In this document: positions 1-8,475 of the stretch, in pieces | How positions within the stretch are numbered: the first letter of the stretch is position 1 | Layout: each line of letters begins with the position of its first letter | From: Carboxydocella thermautotrophica | Lineage (GTDB): Bacteria > Bacillota > GCA-003054495 > Carboxydocellales > Carboxydocellaceae | NCBI GenBank assembly: GCA_003054495.1 | Contig: CP028514.1 | Span: 856,501-920,500 of the forward strand | Direction: 5' to 3' | Length of the DNA stretch: 64,000 nt | Notes under the pieces: generated by a model | The model's input: only the letters and a program-made list of their open reading frames with translations | Databases searched by the model: none | Told to the model about the DNA's origin: nothing | Program-made: the position numbers and the translations under genes

Positions 1-1
1 T

Positions 2-793
2 AAGCCTCAGACTACCCGCAATAAAATTCGCTGTATTTATACTACAGATAGCGCTCAGGTCATTTTTGTTGACACTCCCGGAATCCACAAGCCCAAACAC
101 CGGCTGGGGGAAGTATTGAACCAAGCTGCCCTCTCAACCTTAAAGGAAGTGGATGCCATTCTCTTTGTAGTGGAAGCTACTGCCCAGCCCGGACCAGGGG
201 ATGAATTCATTATCGAGCACCTGGTGAAAGTTAATACTCCGGTGTTGCTGGTAGTTAACAAAATCGATCAGTTGCCTGATAAGCAGGCGGTTTTGCCGAT
301 AATCGAAGCCTACCGTGATTTGCTGCCTTTTGCTGAAATCGTCCCTGTATCAGCTCTTTACCGGGACAATCTGGACCGGCTGGTAGAAGTCCTGTTCAAC
401 TATTTACCGGAAGGGCCGATGTATTATCCTCCGGATATGGTAACTGATCACCCGGAACGTTTTATTGTGGCAGAAATAATTCGGGAAAAAATCCTGCATC
501 TGACCCGGGATGAAGTACCCCATTCCGTAGCTGTTGAAGTGGAGGAAATGAAGGAACGGTCCAGCAATCTGGTGTATGTGCGGGCCAATATCTATGTGGA
601 ACGGGAATCCCAGAAAGGCATTATTGTCGGCCATCAGGGCCGGATGTTAAAACAGGTAGGACAGCTGGCCCGTCAGGATCTGGAAAATTTGCTGGGTTCC
701 AAACTTTATCTGGATTTATGGGTTAAAGTGAAAAAGGACTGGCGCAACCGGGAACAAATTTTACGGCAATTTGGCTACCGGGAGGAGGATTAG
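2..793 (+). CDS. era: GTPase Era, 5' truncated by the window edge
   Basis: Ribosome-associated GTPase that binds the 3' end of 16S rRNA during 30S maturation. The reading frame is open from the first bases of the window, so about 35 N-terminal residues including the P-loop lie outside. Visible are the switch I segment KPQTTR, the G3 motif DTPG, the G4 motif NKID and a G5-like VSAL, then a C-terminal KH domain with the loop VGHQGRMLKQVG. The KH domain is complete, so only the 5' end is missing. A small AT-rich hairpin follows the stop codon. The neighbouring recO and glyQS match the usual Firmicute era-recO-glyQS order, with deoC and a DUF2889 gene inserted here. Confidence 0.97.
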   Translation, partial: KPQTTRNKIRCIYTTDSAQVIFVDTPGIHKPKHRLGEVLNQAALSTLKEVDAILFVVEATAQPGPGDEFIIEHLVKVNTPVLLVVNKIDQLPDKQAVLPIIEAYRDLLPFAEIVPVSALYRDNLDRLVEVLFNYLPEGPMYYPPDMVTDHPERFIVAEIIREKILHLTRDEVPHSVAVEVEEMKERSSNLVYVRANIYVERESQKGIIVGHQGRMLKQVGQLARQDLENLLGSKLYLDLWVKVKKDWRNREQILRQFGYREED

Positions 794-816
794 ACAAGTT
801 TTTGTCTAATTCTTTT
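790..816 (+). terminator. Weak intrinsic terminator after era
   Basis: An 8-bp inverted repeat (TTAGACAA at 790-797, TTGTCTAA at 802-809) with a 4-base loop is followed by TTCTTTTA. The stem is AT-rich, so termination is probably partial. Confidence 0.5.
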
Positions 817-866
817 ATGGGTGTAAAAGTCAGACATCTGTCATCTTACAAAGGAGGAGTATCGAA

Positions 867-1559
867 ATGAACACCAGAGAAATCGCTGCTATGATTGACC
901 ACACTTTATTGAAACCGGAAACCACACCGGAACAGATTATTAAGCTCTGTCAGGAGGCCCGGGAGCATGAGTTTGCCTCGGTTTGCGTCAATCCCGCCTA
1001 TGTGGCTCTGGCAGCCAGAGAGCTGGCTGATAGTCCGGTCAAAGTCTGTACTGTGATTGGTTTTCCGTTAGGAGCCAACCGTCCTCAAATCAAGGCCCAG
1101 GAAACAGAACTGGCTATCCGGGAAGGGGCCAGGGAAGTGGATATGGTTATCAATATCGGGGCGGCTAAGGCCGGGGACTGGCAGCTGGTAGAGGAGGATA
1201 TCCGGGCTGTGGTGGCTGCTGCCCGGAATCTGGAAAAGGAAGCGGGGCAGATTATCGTCAAGGTAATCATTGAAACCTGCCTGCTCACTGATGAGGAAAA
1301 AGTAAAAGCCTGCCAGGCGGCGGTAAACGCCGGGGCAGACTTTGTCAAAACTTCCACTGGATTTGCCGGTGGCGGGGCTACTGTGGCTGATGTGGAATTG
1401 ATGCGCAAGACGGTAGGACCGACCATCGGAGTTAAGGCATCCGGCGGGGTGCGCAACTTAGAACAGGCCCGGGCCATGATCGCTGCTGGAGCCAATCGCA
1501 TCGGTACCAGTAACGGAGTAGCCATTATGGCCGGATTGACTGTAAACGGTGGCTACTAA
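867..1559 (+). CDS. deoC: Deoxyribose-phosphate aldolase
   Basis: Cytosolic class I aldolase that splits 2-deoxyribose 5-phosphate into acetaldehyde and glyceraldehyde 3-phosphate, the last step of deoxynucleoside catabolism. The 230-residue length is normal for the short bacterial form. The Schiff-base lysine is K161 in FVKTSTGF and the second conserved lysine is K190 in GVKASGGVR. The ATG is preceded by AAGGAGG at good spacing. It is monocistronic here, but its substrate would be made by deoB, the two purine nucleoside phosphorylases and pdp near 40.8-45 kb. Its stop codon overlaps the end of the convergent DUF2889 gene by 4 bases. Confidence 0.96.
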   Translation: MNTREIAAMIDHTLLKPETTPEQIIKLCQEAREHEFASVCVNPAYVALAARELADSPVKVCTVIGFPLGANRPQIKAQETELAIREGAREVDMVINIGAAKAGDWQLVEEDIRAVVAAARNLEKEAGQIIVKVIIETCLLTDEEKVKACQAAVNAGADFVKTSTGFAGGGATVADVELMRKTVGPTIGVKASGGVRNLEQARAMIAAGANRIGTSNGVAIMAGLTVNGGY

Positions 1560-1990
1560 TCACTGGGACGGGGCGGATAGCCGACACAGGTTCCGGCCAG
1601 TTCCCTGGCCACTGTCTCCAGGGCTTCTTCCTCGCTGCTGGCACCGCTGACCAGGTGAGTATTGATGACCAGCGGCAGAAAAGCTGCCAGCAGATTTTTC
1701 ATGTTAATACAGCCTTCACTACCACTGAACAGCTGGTTAAGGGTGCGGTTCAGGCCGCGAGCTACCCGCACTCCCACCAGCTGTTTTAGTTTGGTTTCAA
1801 TCAGGGGGCAGTAGGGGCTGGGGGTACGGTGGAAGCTGGCCTCTACCCTGGTGATTTCATAGTCCGGTAAGCCAATGAATAACAGTAATCTGATGTCATG
1901 GTAGCGGTCACAGATGCTCAGTTCAGCCTGGATAACCTCAGAACTGATTTTTTTGAAATCTGCCTGCATGGTACGGGAAAATTCCGCCAT
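1556..1990 (-). CDS. DUF2889 family protein
   Basis: A 144-residue protein of unknown function. The pattern [15 protein letters not shown], then [15 protein letters not shown], fits my recollection of the DUF2889 family, which usually shows a similar G-R...EGC-hxxLL pattern. No signal peptide or membrane segment is visible. I chose the ATG at 1988-1990 (MAEFSRTM) because a GGAGGAGG site sits just upstream; an in-frame start 42 bases further upstream has no such site. It is convergent with deoC and divergent from recO, so it is a single-gene unit. Confidence 0.7.
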   Translation of the reverse strand: MAEFSRTMQADFKKISSEVIQAELSICDRYHDIRLLLFIGLPDYEITRVEASFHRTPSPYCPLIETKLKQLVGVRVARGLNRTLNQLFSGSEGCINMKNLLAAFLPLVINTHLVSGASSEEEALETVARELAGTCVGYPPRPSD

Positions 1991-2097
1991 TTCTCTCTCC
2001 TCCTCCCTTTTCTTTATCTTAAAGTTCAACACCGGGTTTTATAATCCTGCTCTCTTTGTTAAAATATAAAATAAGATAAGAAACGGAGAGAAGGATA

Positions 2098-2961
2098 ATG
2101 GCACTGATTCAAACAGAAGGACTGGTACTGGCAGTCAAACCCCAGTCCGAGGCGGATTTACTGGTGACCCTGTTTAGCCGCGAGCTAGGAAAAGTGCAGG
2201 TAGCAGCCAAAGGGGTAAGGAAGGCAGCCAGCCGCCGCCGGGCCCTGGCTCAGCCTCTGATCCATGCCCGCTATTTACTTTATGAAGGCTCAAATTATCT
2301 GCATTTGAACCAGGGCGAGCTGATTTCTGCCTTTCCGGAGCTCAGACAGGACCTGGAAAAGCTCCTTTCCGCCCAGTATTTGCTGGGGTTATGGGAACGG
2401 GTCCTGCCCCTGCGTCAACCGGCCCCGCGTCTGTATCGATTGCTGGGGGCAGCTCTGCATTTGCTGGCTCCTTTAGATACCAGCCTGGTTTTAACCTATG
2501 TAGAAGCCCAGTTTTTGCAGGTGCTGGGACTAAGGCCAGAGGTTAACCACTGTGTCCAATGCCGGCGGCCACTAGGGGCGGGTAAATCCTGGTGGGCCCT
2601 GGCTGCGGGAGGACTGCGCGGGGAATGCTGTGGCCCACCCTATCCAGGAGCAGTTTTGCTTTCACCCCGGTTGAAAAGGCTTTTGCGGTGTTTCTTTTAT
2701 CTGCAGCCAGCGGAATTGGCTGCTCTGGAGGTATCTGCCGCGGAACTGGAGGCTATTCATCAGCTGCTGGCCGAACATGCCAGCCAGCATTTGGAAGGTA
2801 TAAAACTGCAGCGACCCCTGATAGACCTTTCGGCTCCGGTTATACTAGGGGATGAAAGGGGGAATCAGGATGGCAATGGAACTGTACGAAAAAATGGATA
2901 TTCTGCGGCAGAAAACAGGGGTGACTTATCGGGAGGCCCGGCGGGCCCTGGAGGCGACTAA
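2098..2961 (+). CDS. recO: DNA repair protein RecO
   Basis: RecO works with RecR in the RecF pathway, helping to load RecA on SSB-coated gaps. The N-terminal OB-fold region (about residues 1-80) begins MALIQTEGLVLAVKPQSEAD and contains TLFSRELGKVQVAAKGVRK, typical of the family. A middle helical region is followed by a partial zinc-binding motif, CVQCRRPLGAGK then ECC. At 287 residues it is some 35 longer than usual: the extra C-terminal tail is glycine-rich, low in hydrophobic residues, and overlaps the next gene by about 90 bases. The tail could be real or could reflect a late frameshift. Confidence 0.93.
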   Translation: MALIQTEGLVLAVKPQSEADLLVTLFSRELGKVQVAAKGVRKAASRRRALAQPLIHARYLLYEGSNYLHLNQGELISAFPELRQDLEKLLSAQYLLGLWERVLPLRQPAPRLYRLLGAALHLLAPLDTSLVLTYVEAQFLQVLGLRPEVNHCVQCRRPLGAGKSWWALAAGGLRGECCGPPYPGAVLLSPRLKRLLRCFFYLQPAELAALEVSAAELEAIHQLLAEHASQHLEGIKLQRPLIDLSAPVILGDERGNQDGNGTVRKNGYSAAENRGDLSGGPAGPGGD

Positions 2962-3247
2962 AGGGGACCTGGCAGAAGCCTTGATCTGGCTGGAAGAACG
3001 TCGGCCACAGCTGCGGAAAAAACCGGCTTTGAAGCGTTTGCGCAGTGTACTGCAGTGGTCTGCGGAAACCAAAATCCGGATTAGCAAAGAGGGCAAAGTG
3101 CTGGCTGAACTTCCGGCGGCAGCAGGAATAGCCGCTTTGGGTTTAACTTTAACCAGTGCCAGGGCGGCATTTATCGGGGCCCTGGGAATTTCTGCTTTAC
3201 TGAATCGAGGTTATCGACTGGAAATGGAATTAAATAATGAAAGATAA
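2870..3247 (+). CDS. DUF4342 family protein with UBA-like N-terminus
   Basis: A 125-residue protein of unknown function. Residues 1-50 resemble the UBA/TS-N fold (LRQKTGVTYREARRALEATK then GDLAEALIWLEE), as in EF-Ts and NAC proteins, and residues about 85-115 are a hydrophobic glycine/alanine-rich stretch (AAAGIAALGLTLTSARAAFIGALGISALL) that could enter a membrane. This arrangement matches DUF4342. I used the ATG at 2870, 6 bases after AAAGGGGGAATCAGG; an ATG at 2852 is in frame but lacks a site. It overlaps the tail of recO by 92 bases and is closed by a strong terminator. Confidence 0.75.
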   Translation: MAMELYEKMDILRQKTGVTYREARRALEATKGDLAEALIWLEERRPQLRKKPALKRLRSVLQWSAETKIRISKEGKVLAELPAAAGIAALGLTLTSARAAFIGALGISALLNRGYRLEMELNNER

Positions 3248-3263
3248 CAGCCTGGAATAACAG

Positions 3264-3301
3264 ACGGAGCCGGTCTCCTCAAAAGGAGCGGCTCCGTTTT
3301 T
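3264..3301 (+). terminator. Strong intrinsic terminator after recO-DUF4342
   Basis: GC-rich stem ACGGAGCCG (3264-3272) pairs with CGGCTCCGT (3289-3297), extended by TCTCC/GGAG, and is followed by a run of T. It separates the recO unit from the convergent DUF5667 gene. Confidence 0.9.
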
Positions 3302-3307
3302 GGCTGG

Positions 3308-4222
3308 TTAGCGATTGGACTCTTCTTCATTATATTCCTTTTGAGTGTCATCATTATTATTTTCACCGTTTTTTTCCTCTTTGTCATCTTTTTGGTTCGC
3401 CGTTTCTGTTAATATTTCTGTTTTCGTTTCTATGGTTGTATCTGTTTCAAGTTTATTCTCATCTTCATCATTAAGACTATCTTTTTCTTTTTTCTTTTCT
3501 TTTTCAGTTTCTTTTTTGGTTTTCTCTTTCATTTCTTCTTTTGCTTCTGCTTGTTTTTCAATAGCTTCATTCAGCTTGTCCTGAGTCTCTTGCAGGTTTT
3601 CTTGTGCTTTTTCTATAGCTTCAGGATTACTGGTGTTAATAGCTTCATTTAAAGCTTTTTCAGCTGCTTTAACTTCCTGTTTAGCTTGTTGTAATTCTTT
3701 GTGTGAACTGACAAATTCTTTAATTAATTCCAGACGGTCTTTAACATCTTCGAGATTATCACTGGCTTCATCTGGGGCTTTTGCTAATACCTGGTTGAGA
3801 GTATCTACACTCTGTTGTTTTACCTCTTGGATTTTGGGCGAAATTGTTGTTGCTACTTCTGCCGGCAGTTGAGTTTGCATATTTTCCAGGGTCTGTACAG
3901 TTGTTACAAGGTCAGCGGTTGCTTTTACTGCTAAATCATATTTCCCTGCTGCCTGCATCGTTTTAGCTTCAGCCATACGCTCCTGGGCCAGAGTGGCTAA
4001 TAATTCTGCTTTAGCCTGTTCAGAAAAGGTAATTGCTAATTGCAGTTGTTCCAGGAATCTCTCGAGAGGGTAGAGCCAGCTGTCAGGAGTAACACCGGCC
4101 TCAGCAGATTGTTGAATTACCGGGGGACTGGACACAGTCTCGGCGGCCCAGGTCAATCCAGGGGTGGTAACTGCCAGGGCTGTCGATAAAGCGATACTGA
4201 GCAATTTTCCAGAGTTTTTCAT
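3308..4222 (-). CDS. Secreted DUF5667-type protein with charged coiled-coil tail
   Basis: Residues 1-26 form a signal peptide (KLLSIALSTALAVT, ending TWAAE). Residues about 45-80 carry the pattern TPDSWLYPLERFLEQLQLAI then FSEQAKAELLATLAQERMAEA, which I recognise as the DUF5667 domain of extracytoplasmic proteins. The rest is predicted helical, with an EKAQENLQETQDKLNEAI repeat-like coiled coil and a C-terminal tail made almost only of E, K, D, N and T. The gene is noticeably more AT-rich than its neighbours. The ATG follows GGAGGGATGAAAT. Function unknown; it reads away from the glyQS T-box promoter and is a single-gene unit. Confidence 0.75.
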   Translation of the reverse strand: MKNSGKLLSIALSTALAVTTPGLTWAAETVSSPPVIQQSAEAGVTPDSWLYPLERFLEQLQLAITFSEQAKAELLATLAQERMAEAKTMQAAGKYDLAVKATADLVTTVQTLENMQTQLPAEVATTISPKIQEVKQQSVDTLNQVLAKAPDEASDNLEDVKDRLELIKEFVSSHKELQQAKQEVKAAEKALNEAINTSNPEAIEKAQENLQETQDKLNEAIEKQAEAKEEMKEKTKKETEKEKKKEKDSLNDEDENKLETDTTIETKTEILTETANQKDDKEEKNGENNNDDTQKEYNEEESNR

Positions 4223-4291
4223 ATTTCATCCCTCCGCTTCTCTATTTGTCATCAAATAATACGGATAAAAAGAGGTATTTTAGGGGGCTAC

Positions 4292-4320
4292 TTGACAAAA
4301 AAACAATTTTTTTGTTTAAT
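4292..4320 (+). promoter_or_regulatory. Sigma-A promoter of the glyQS leader
   Basis: A perfect -35 box TTGACA (4292-4297) is separated by 17 bases from a -10-like TTTAAT (4315-4320). Transcription would start near 4327, at the beginning of the T-box leader. Confidence 0.75.
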
Positions 4321-4326
4321 AATCTT

Positions 4327-4545
4327 CAAGTACAACCATTCCATATTTGCGCAGCGAGGAACAGGAGGAGTAACCATTTTAAGCCTGCCAAGCGAACCGG
4401 GGAGGGTGGAAGCCCGGTCAGGGGGGATGGTGAAGGGCGCCTGGGAGCTGCAGTTAAAGAGGTGGACCGCATTAGCGGTCAACCAGGGTGGAACCGCGGG
4501 TAGCAAGCCCGTCCCTGGCCTGATGGGCCGGGGACGGGCTTTTTA
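4327..4545 (+). promoter_or_regulatory. T-box leader of glyQS (tRNA-Gly responsive)
   Basis: The canonical T-box AGGGTGGAACCGCG lies at 4485-4498, preceded by a Stem III hairpin (GACCGC / GCGGTC) and followed by a terminator hairpin AGCCCGTCCC...GGGGACGGGCT with TTTTT (4505-4545). The antiterminator would form when the T-box side bulge pairs with the CCA end of uncharged tRNA-Gly, so glyQS is induced on glycyl-tRNA starvation. I could not place the specifier codon with certainty. Confidence 0.92.
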
Positions 4546-4567
4546 GATTGACAAGGAGGTTGATGCT

Positions 4568-5452
4568 ATGAATTTTCAGGACATGATCCTGGCCCTCAAT
4601 AAGTTCTGGGCCGAACAGAACTGCATCATTCAGCAGCCCTATGATGTGGAAAAGGGTGCTGGTACTATGAATCCTGCTACTTTTTTGCGGGCATTAGGAC
4701 CTGAACCCTGGAATGTGGCTTATGTGGAACCTTCCCGGCGGCCCACGGACGGTCGCTATGGGGAAAACCCCAATCGTCTGCAACATTATTATCAGTATCA
4801 GGTGATCCTCAAACCCAGCCCTGATAATGTGCTGGATATCTATCTGGACAGTTTGCGGGCTATTGGCATTGATCCAGCCCAGCATGATATCCGCTTTGTG
4901 GAGGACAACTGGGAAAGTCCCACCCTGGGAGCCTGGGGTCTGGGCTGGGAAGTCTGGCTGGATGGCATGGAAGTAACCCAGTTTACCTACTTCCAGCAGT
5001 GTGGCGGGATTGATTGCCGTCCAGTTTGCGCAGAGATTACTTATGGTTTGGAACGCCTGGCTATGTTTATTCAGAAAAAGGACAATGTCTTTGACATCGA
5101 ATGGGTAAATGGCATCACCTACGGCGATGTCCATCATCAGGGCGAAGTGGAACATTCCCATTATAACTTTGAAATCGCAGATACCGACATGCTCTTCCGC
5201 CTTTTCGATATGTATGAACAGGAAGCCAAACGGGTGCTGGAGGCCGGGTTTGTCCTGCCTGCCTATGACTATGTCCTCAAGTGTTCTCATACCTTTAACC
5301 TGCTGGATGCCCGGGGGGCTATCAGTGTTACCGAGCGGACCGGTTACATCGCCCGGGTGCGCAACCTGGCCCGTCTCAGCGCTCAGGCCTATATTGAACA
5401 GAGAGAGCGGCTGGGCTATCCTTTGTTAAAACAGGCGAAACAGGAGGGATAA
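4568..5452 (+). CDS. glyQ: Glycyl-tRNA synthetase alpha subunit
   Basis: Catalytic subunit of the bacterial alpha2beta2 glycyl-tRNA synthetase, which attaches glycine to tRNA-Gly. The 294-residue length is normal. Diagnostic stretches are [19 protein letters not shown], the class II signature region [19 protein letters not shown] and [20 protein letters not shown], plus [19 protein letters not shown]. An AAGGAGGTTGATGCT site precedes the ATG. It is controlled by the T-box leader and is separated from glyS by only 4 bases, so the two subunits are cotranscribed. Confidence 0.98.
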   Translation: MNFQDMILALNKFWAEQNCIIQQPYDVEKGAGTMNPATFLRALGPEPWNVAYVEPSRRPTDGRYGENPNRLQHYYQYQVILKPSPDNVLDIYLDSLRAIGIDPAQHDIRFVEDNWESPTLGAWGLGWEVWLDGMEVTQFTYFQQCGGIDCRPVCAEITYGLERLAMFIQKKDNVFDIEWVNGITYGDVHHQGEVEHSHYNFEIADTDMLFRLFDMYEQEAKRVLEAGFVLPAYDYVLKCSHTFNLLDARGAISVTERTGYIARVRNLARLSAQAYIEQRERLGYPLLKQAKQEG

Positions 5453-5456
5453 GGGA

Positions 5457-7538
5457 ATGACCAGGGAGTTTTTGCTGGAAATAGGCACAGAAGAAATACC
5501 GGCTAAATTCTTGCCCGGAGCCATCAAACAGCTGGAAGAACTGGCCCAGAAGGCCCTGGATAAAGAGAAATTAACTTATGAGCAAATCCGGGTCTGGGCC
5601 ACACCGCGTCGGCTGGTGTTGAATATCACCGGTCTGCCGGAAAAACAGGCCGATGTGACCGAAGAAGTGAAAGGGCCGGCAAAAAAAGCGGCTTTTGATG
5701 CTGAGGGCAAGCCCACGAAAGCAGTGGAAGGTTTTGCCCGCAGTCAGGGAGTAGCCCTGGCTGATCTGCTGTTCAAAGAAGTGAACGGGGTGGAGTATGT
5801 TTTTGCCCGCAAGGAAATCAAAGGGCGCAGTACCGCTGAGGTGATGACTGAACTTGCCCCTACCTTCATCAGTGGCCTTTCTTTCCCCAAGCCCATGCGC
5901 TGGGCCCATTATGATTTTCGTTTTGCCCGGCCTATCCGCTGGCTGCTCTGTCTGCTGGATGACCAGGTGCTGGAATTTAAGCTGGAAAACCTGGTGAGTG
6001 GCCGCCTGACTTATGGCCACCGGGTGCTGGGTCCAGGCCCCTTCACTGTCAACCATGCTTCTGAATACCGGCAGCTATTGCTGGAGAAAGGCTATGTTAT
6101 GGTGGATCAGGAGGAACGGCGGCGCCAGGTCTGGCAGCAGATTCAGGAGCTGGCCGCCCGGGAAGGGGGACAGGTGGAAGAGGATGTGGACTTGCTGGAA
6201 GAAATCATTCACCTGCTGGAATATCCCACTGCTCTTTGCGGCAGCTTTGAACCGGAATTTTTGCAACTGCCCGATGAAGTCATCATCACTCCCATGAAAG
6301 AACATCAGCGCTATTTCCCGGTCCGGGACCGGCAGGGCAAACTGATGAACAAATTCATCACTGTCCGCAATGGCACTGCTGATTACATCGAGATCGTGCG
6401 GGAGGGCAATGAAAAGGTGTTGCGGGCCCGTCTGGCTGATGCCCGTTTCTTCTATGAAGAGGACCAGAAACAACCCCTGGCTGCCTATTTGCCCAGACTG
6501 GATAAAATCGTGTTCCAGGAAAACCTGGGGACACTGGGGGAAAAGGTGCAGCGCATTCAGAACCTGACCTCCTACCTGGCGGAGACCTTGCAGGTAGTGG
6601 CGGAGGAAAAGGAAATTGCCGCTCGCACTGCCCGGCTGGCCAAGGCAGACCTGGTCACCAGCATGGTTTATGAGTTCCCCGAACTGCAGGGGATTATGGG
6701 CCGCTATTATGCCCGCCTGTCAGGCGAACGGGAAGAAGTGGCGCAGGCCATTTTCGAGCATTATTTGCCCCGTTTTGCCGGGGATATGCTGCCTGCCAGC
6801 ATAGCCGGGGCCCTGGTTAGCATCGCTGACAAACTGGATACCATCGTGGGCTGTTTTGCAGTAGGTATTCAGCCTACCGGTTCCCAGGACCCCTATGCAT
6901 TGAGACGGCAGGCCCTGGGTATCTGCCATATCCTGCTCCAGCGAGGCTGGCATCTGGACTTACCGGCAGCTATCAGTCAGGCTTATGCAGGTATTGCTGA
7001 TAAACCTGGTCTCAAGCTGGACCGGGAAAAAACCGTTGTGGAAGTAATGGAGTTTTTCCGCCTTCGCCTCCGTTATATCCTGATGGAAGATGAAGGCCTG
7101 GCCTATGATACAGTGGATGCTGTCCTGGCGGCCGGTTATGCTGACCTGACCGCTGTGGCTGAACGGGCCCGCGCTCTGGCCAAAGTCCGGCAGGAGGCGG
7201 ATTTTGCTGATGTGCAGACGGCTTTCACCCGAGTGGTCAATCTGGCCAAAAAGGATGAAGGCGGACAAATAGTAAAAGAGTTGTTGCAGGAACCGGCGGA
7301 GCAAGCGCTACTGGCTGCCTGGCAGGCTTTCCGGGAGGAAAGCGAGGAGCTCCTGCGGGCTGGACGCTATGAAGAGTGGTTCAAACAGGCTTCCCAGCTG
7401 CGGCCGGTGATTGACCGCTTCTTTACCGAGGTGATGGTCATGGCCAAAGAGGAGGATTTGCGCCGGGCCCGGCTGGCCCTGTTACGGGAACTGGCCGCTG
7501 ATTTAAGTGCGGCTGCGGATTTGAGCAAACTGGCTTAA
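5457..7538 (+). CDS. glyS: Glycyl-tRNA synthetase beta subunit
   Basis: Non-catalytic tRNA-binding partner of GlyQ. The 693 residues match the family. The N-terminus FLLEIGTEEIPAKFLPGAIK is diagnostic, followed by the B3/B4-like and HD-type regions (EFPELQGIMGRYYA, SIADKLDTIVGCFAVGIQPTGSQDPYALRRQ) and a C-terminal anticodon-binding domain with FTRVVNLAKK. The operon ends at a hairpin terminator just downstream. No irregularity is visible. Confidence 0.98.
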   Translation: MTREFLLEIGTEEIPAKFLPGAIKQLEELAQKALDKEKLTYEQIRVWATPRRLVLNITGLPEKQADVTEEVKGPAKKAAFDAEGKPTKAVEGFARSQGVALADLLFKEVNGVEYVFARKEIKGRSTAEVMTELAPTFISGLSFPKPMRWAHYDFRFARPIRWLLCLLDDQVLEFKLENLVSGRLTYGHRVLGPGPFTVNHASEYRQLLLEKGYVMVDQEERRRQVWQQIQELAAREGGQVEEDVDLLEEIIHLLEYPTALCGSFEPEFLQLPDEVIITPMKEHQRYFPVRDRQGKLMNKFITVRNGTADYIEIVREGNEKVLRARLADARFFYEEDQKQPLAAYLPRLDKIVFQENLGTLGEKVQRIQNLTSYLAETLQVVAEEKEIAARTARLAKADLVTSMVYEFPELQGIMGRYYARLSGEREEVAQAIFEHYLPRFAGDMLPASIAGALVSIADKLDTIVGCFAVGIQPTGSQDPYALRRQALGICHILLQRGWHLDLPAAISQAYAGIADKPGLKLDREKTVVEVMEFFRLRLRYILMEDEGLAYDTVDAVLAAGYADLTAVAERARALAKVRQEADFADVQTAFTRVVNLAKKDEGGQIVKELLQEPAEQALLAAWQAFREESEELLRAGRYEEWFKQASQLRPVIDRFFTEVMVMAKEEDLRRARLALLRELAADLSAAADLSKLA

Positions 7539-7543
7539 AAGGC

Positions 7544-7576
7544 AATCCCTGTCCTATTGGGGCAGGGATTTTTTTG
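7544..7576 (+). terminator. Terminator of the glyQS operon
   Basis: AATCCCTG (7544-7551) pairs with CAGGGATT (7563-7570), followed by TTTTTT. Confidence 0.88.
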
Positions 7577-7611
7577 TACAGGCATGGCATGGGCGAGAGC
7601 TGAGGTGTCTC

Positions 7612-7652
7612 TTGTTTTATGTCAATACGCATCATATAATATGTATATACAA
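7612..7652 (+). promoter_or_regulatory. vapBC promoter with palindromic operator candidate
   Basis: TTGTTT (7612-7617) and TATAAT (7635-7640) are 17 bases apart. The palindrome TGTATATACA (7643-7652) covers the expected start site and is a reasonable autoregulatory site for VapB, as is common in toxin-antitoxin operons. The operator role is inference. Confidence 0.6.
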
Positions 7653-7674
7653 TTGATGAAAGGACGGTTTTCAA

Positions 7675-7944
7675 ATGGAAGTAAGAAAAATATATAAAGC
7701 AGGGAACAGCTATGTTATTTCAATTCCAAAACAAGTTATTAAGTTACTGAATCTTAAAGTAGGAGACCAAATTTTATTTAAATGGCAACAGGACCAGGTA
7801 ATACTTACACCGATAGTCAAAAAAAACAAGATTGAGGTTATTCGTCGAATTGCTGGTTGTCTGGCAGACCAAGAAGAACTGGTTCAGGATTTATTAGAGA
7901 TCAGGGAGCTGGAATCAGACCGGGAGGGAACGGTCCTTGAGTAA
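7675..7944 (+). CDS. vapB: AbrB/MazE-fold antitoxin, VapB type
   Basis: An 89-residue DNA-binding antitoxin. Residues 1-47 form a SpoVT/AbrB swapped-hairpin domain: MEVRKIYKAGNSYVISIPKQ, then VGDQILFKWQQDQVILTP. The C-terminal acidic helix is the likely toxin-binding segment. Its stop overlaps the start of the PIN-domain gene, the normal order for a VapBC pair with translational coupling. The two genes are much more AT-rich than glyS and the genes that follow, which suggests horizontal acquisition. Confidence 0.85.
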   Translation: MEVRKIYKAGNSYVISIPKQVIKLLNLKVGDQILFKWQQDQVILTPIVKKNKIEVIRRIAGCLADQEELVQDLLEIRELESDREGTVLE

Positions 7945-8359
7945 GTTTTTAATAGATACAAATATAATAATTTACTTAATGAAAGGCGAGAAGGAAGTTA
8001 TAAATTTTTTTGAAACTATTTTACAGGATGAAAACAATGAGCTAATATTTTCGGTTATCACAGTTACTGAAATCTTTTCCAGACCAATTTCTGAAAAAAT
8101 CAAAGCAGCTGTTAATGAATTTTTAGCTTTAGGTACGGTAATAGATTTGAATCAGGAGCTGGCGCTGCTGACCGGGGTTTTGCGTGCAGAAATGTATCAA
8201 CAGGGTCGAAAGGTACCGAAATTACCTGATGCTGTTATTGCTATGACAGCAAAAGTTACGGGAGCGGTACTGATTACCCACAATGTTAAAGATTTTAATC
8301 AGATTCCAGATTTGCAAATTTGCGACCCGTTTCAAGCCGAATATGATGAGGCAGACTAG
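7937..8359 (+). CDS. vapC: PIN-domain ribonuclease toxin VapC
   Basis: A 140-residue PIN-domain protein whose Mg2+-dependent RNase activity would be neutralised by VapB. The acidic catalytic residues are all present: D7 in LIDTNIII, E45 in VTEIF, D98 in LPDAVIA, and D119 in HNVKDF. The start is a TTG overlapping the vapB stop; the next in-frame start would remove D7, so TTG is the best choice. Targets of VapC toxins are commonly tRNAs or rRNA, but the target here cannot be read from sequence. Confidence 0.88.
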   Translation: MSKFLIDTNIIIYLMKGEKEVINFFETILQDENNELIFSVITVTEIFSRPISEKIKAAVNEFLALGTVIDLNQELALLTGVLRAEMYQQGRKVPKLPDAVIAMTAKVTGAVLITHNVKDFNQIPDLQICDPFQAEYDEAD

Positions 8360-8475
8360 ACATATAATTTACCTGCTGTGATGAAAAACACATTTCCTTT
8401 CGTCAGCGGCCACAGCCTAATTCCGACTAAAACGGTAAACTATAAACAGAATCAGGGACGAAAGGAGAGAGCAAG

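Noticed and set aside
1085-1525. Long open frame antisense to deoC
   Set aside because: It lies wholly inside a confident gene, has no ribosome binding site and no recognisable protein features; it is an effect of GC-biased codon use.
3345-3872. Two open frames antisense to the DUF5667 gene
   Set aside because: They translate into serine/phenylalanine-rich sequence produced by reverse reading of Lys/Glu codons.
4694-5290. 198-codon open frame antisense to glyQ
   Set aside because: Fully contained in glyQ, lacking any site or motif.
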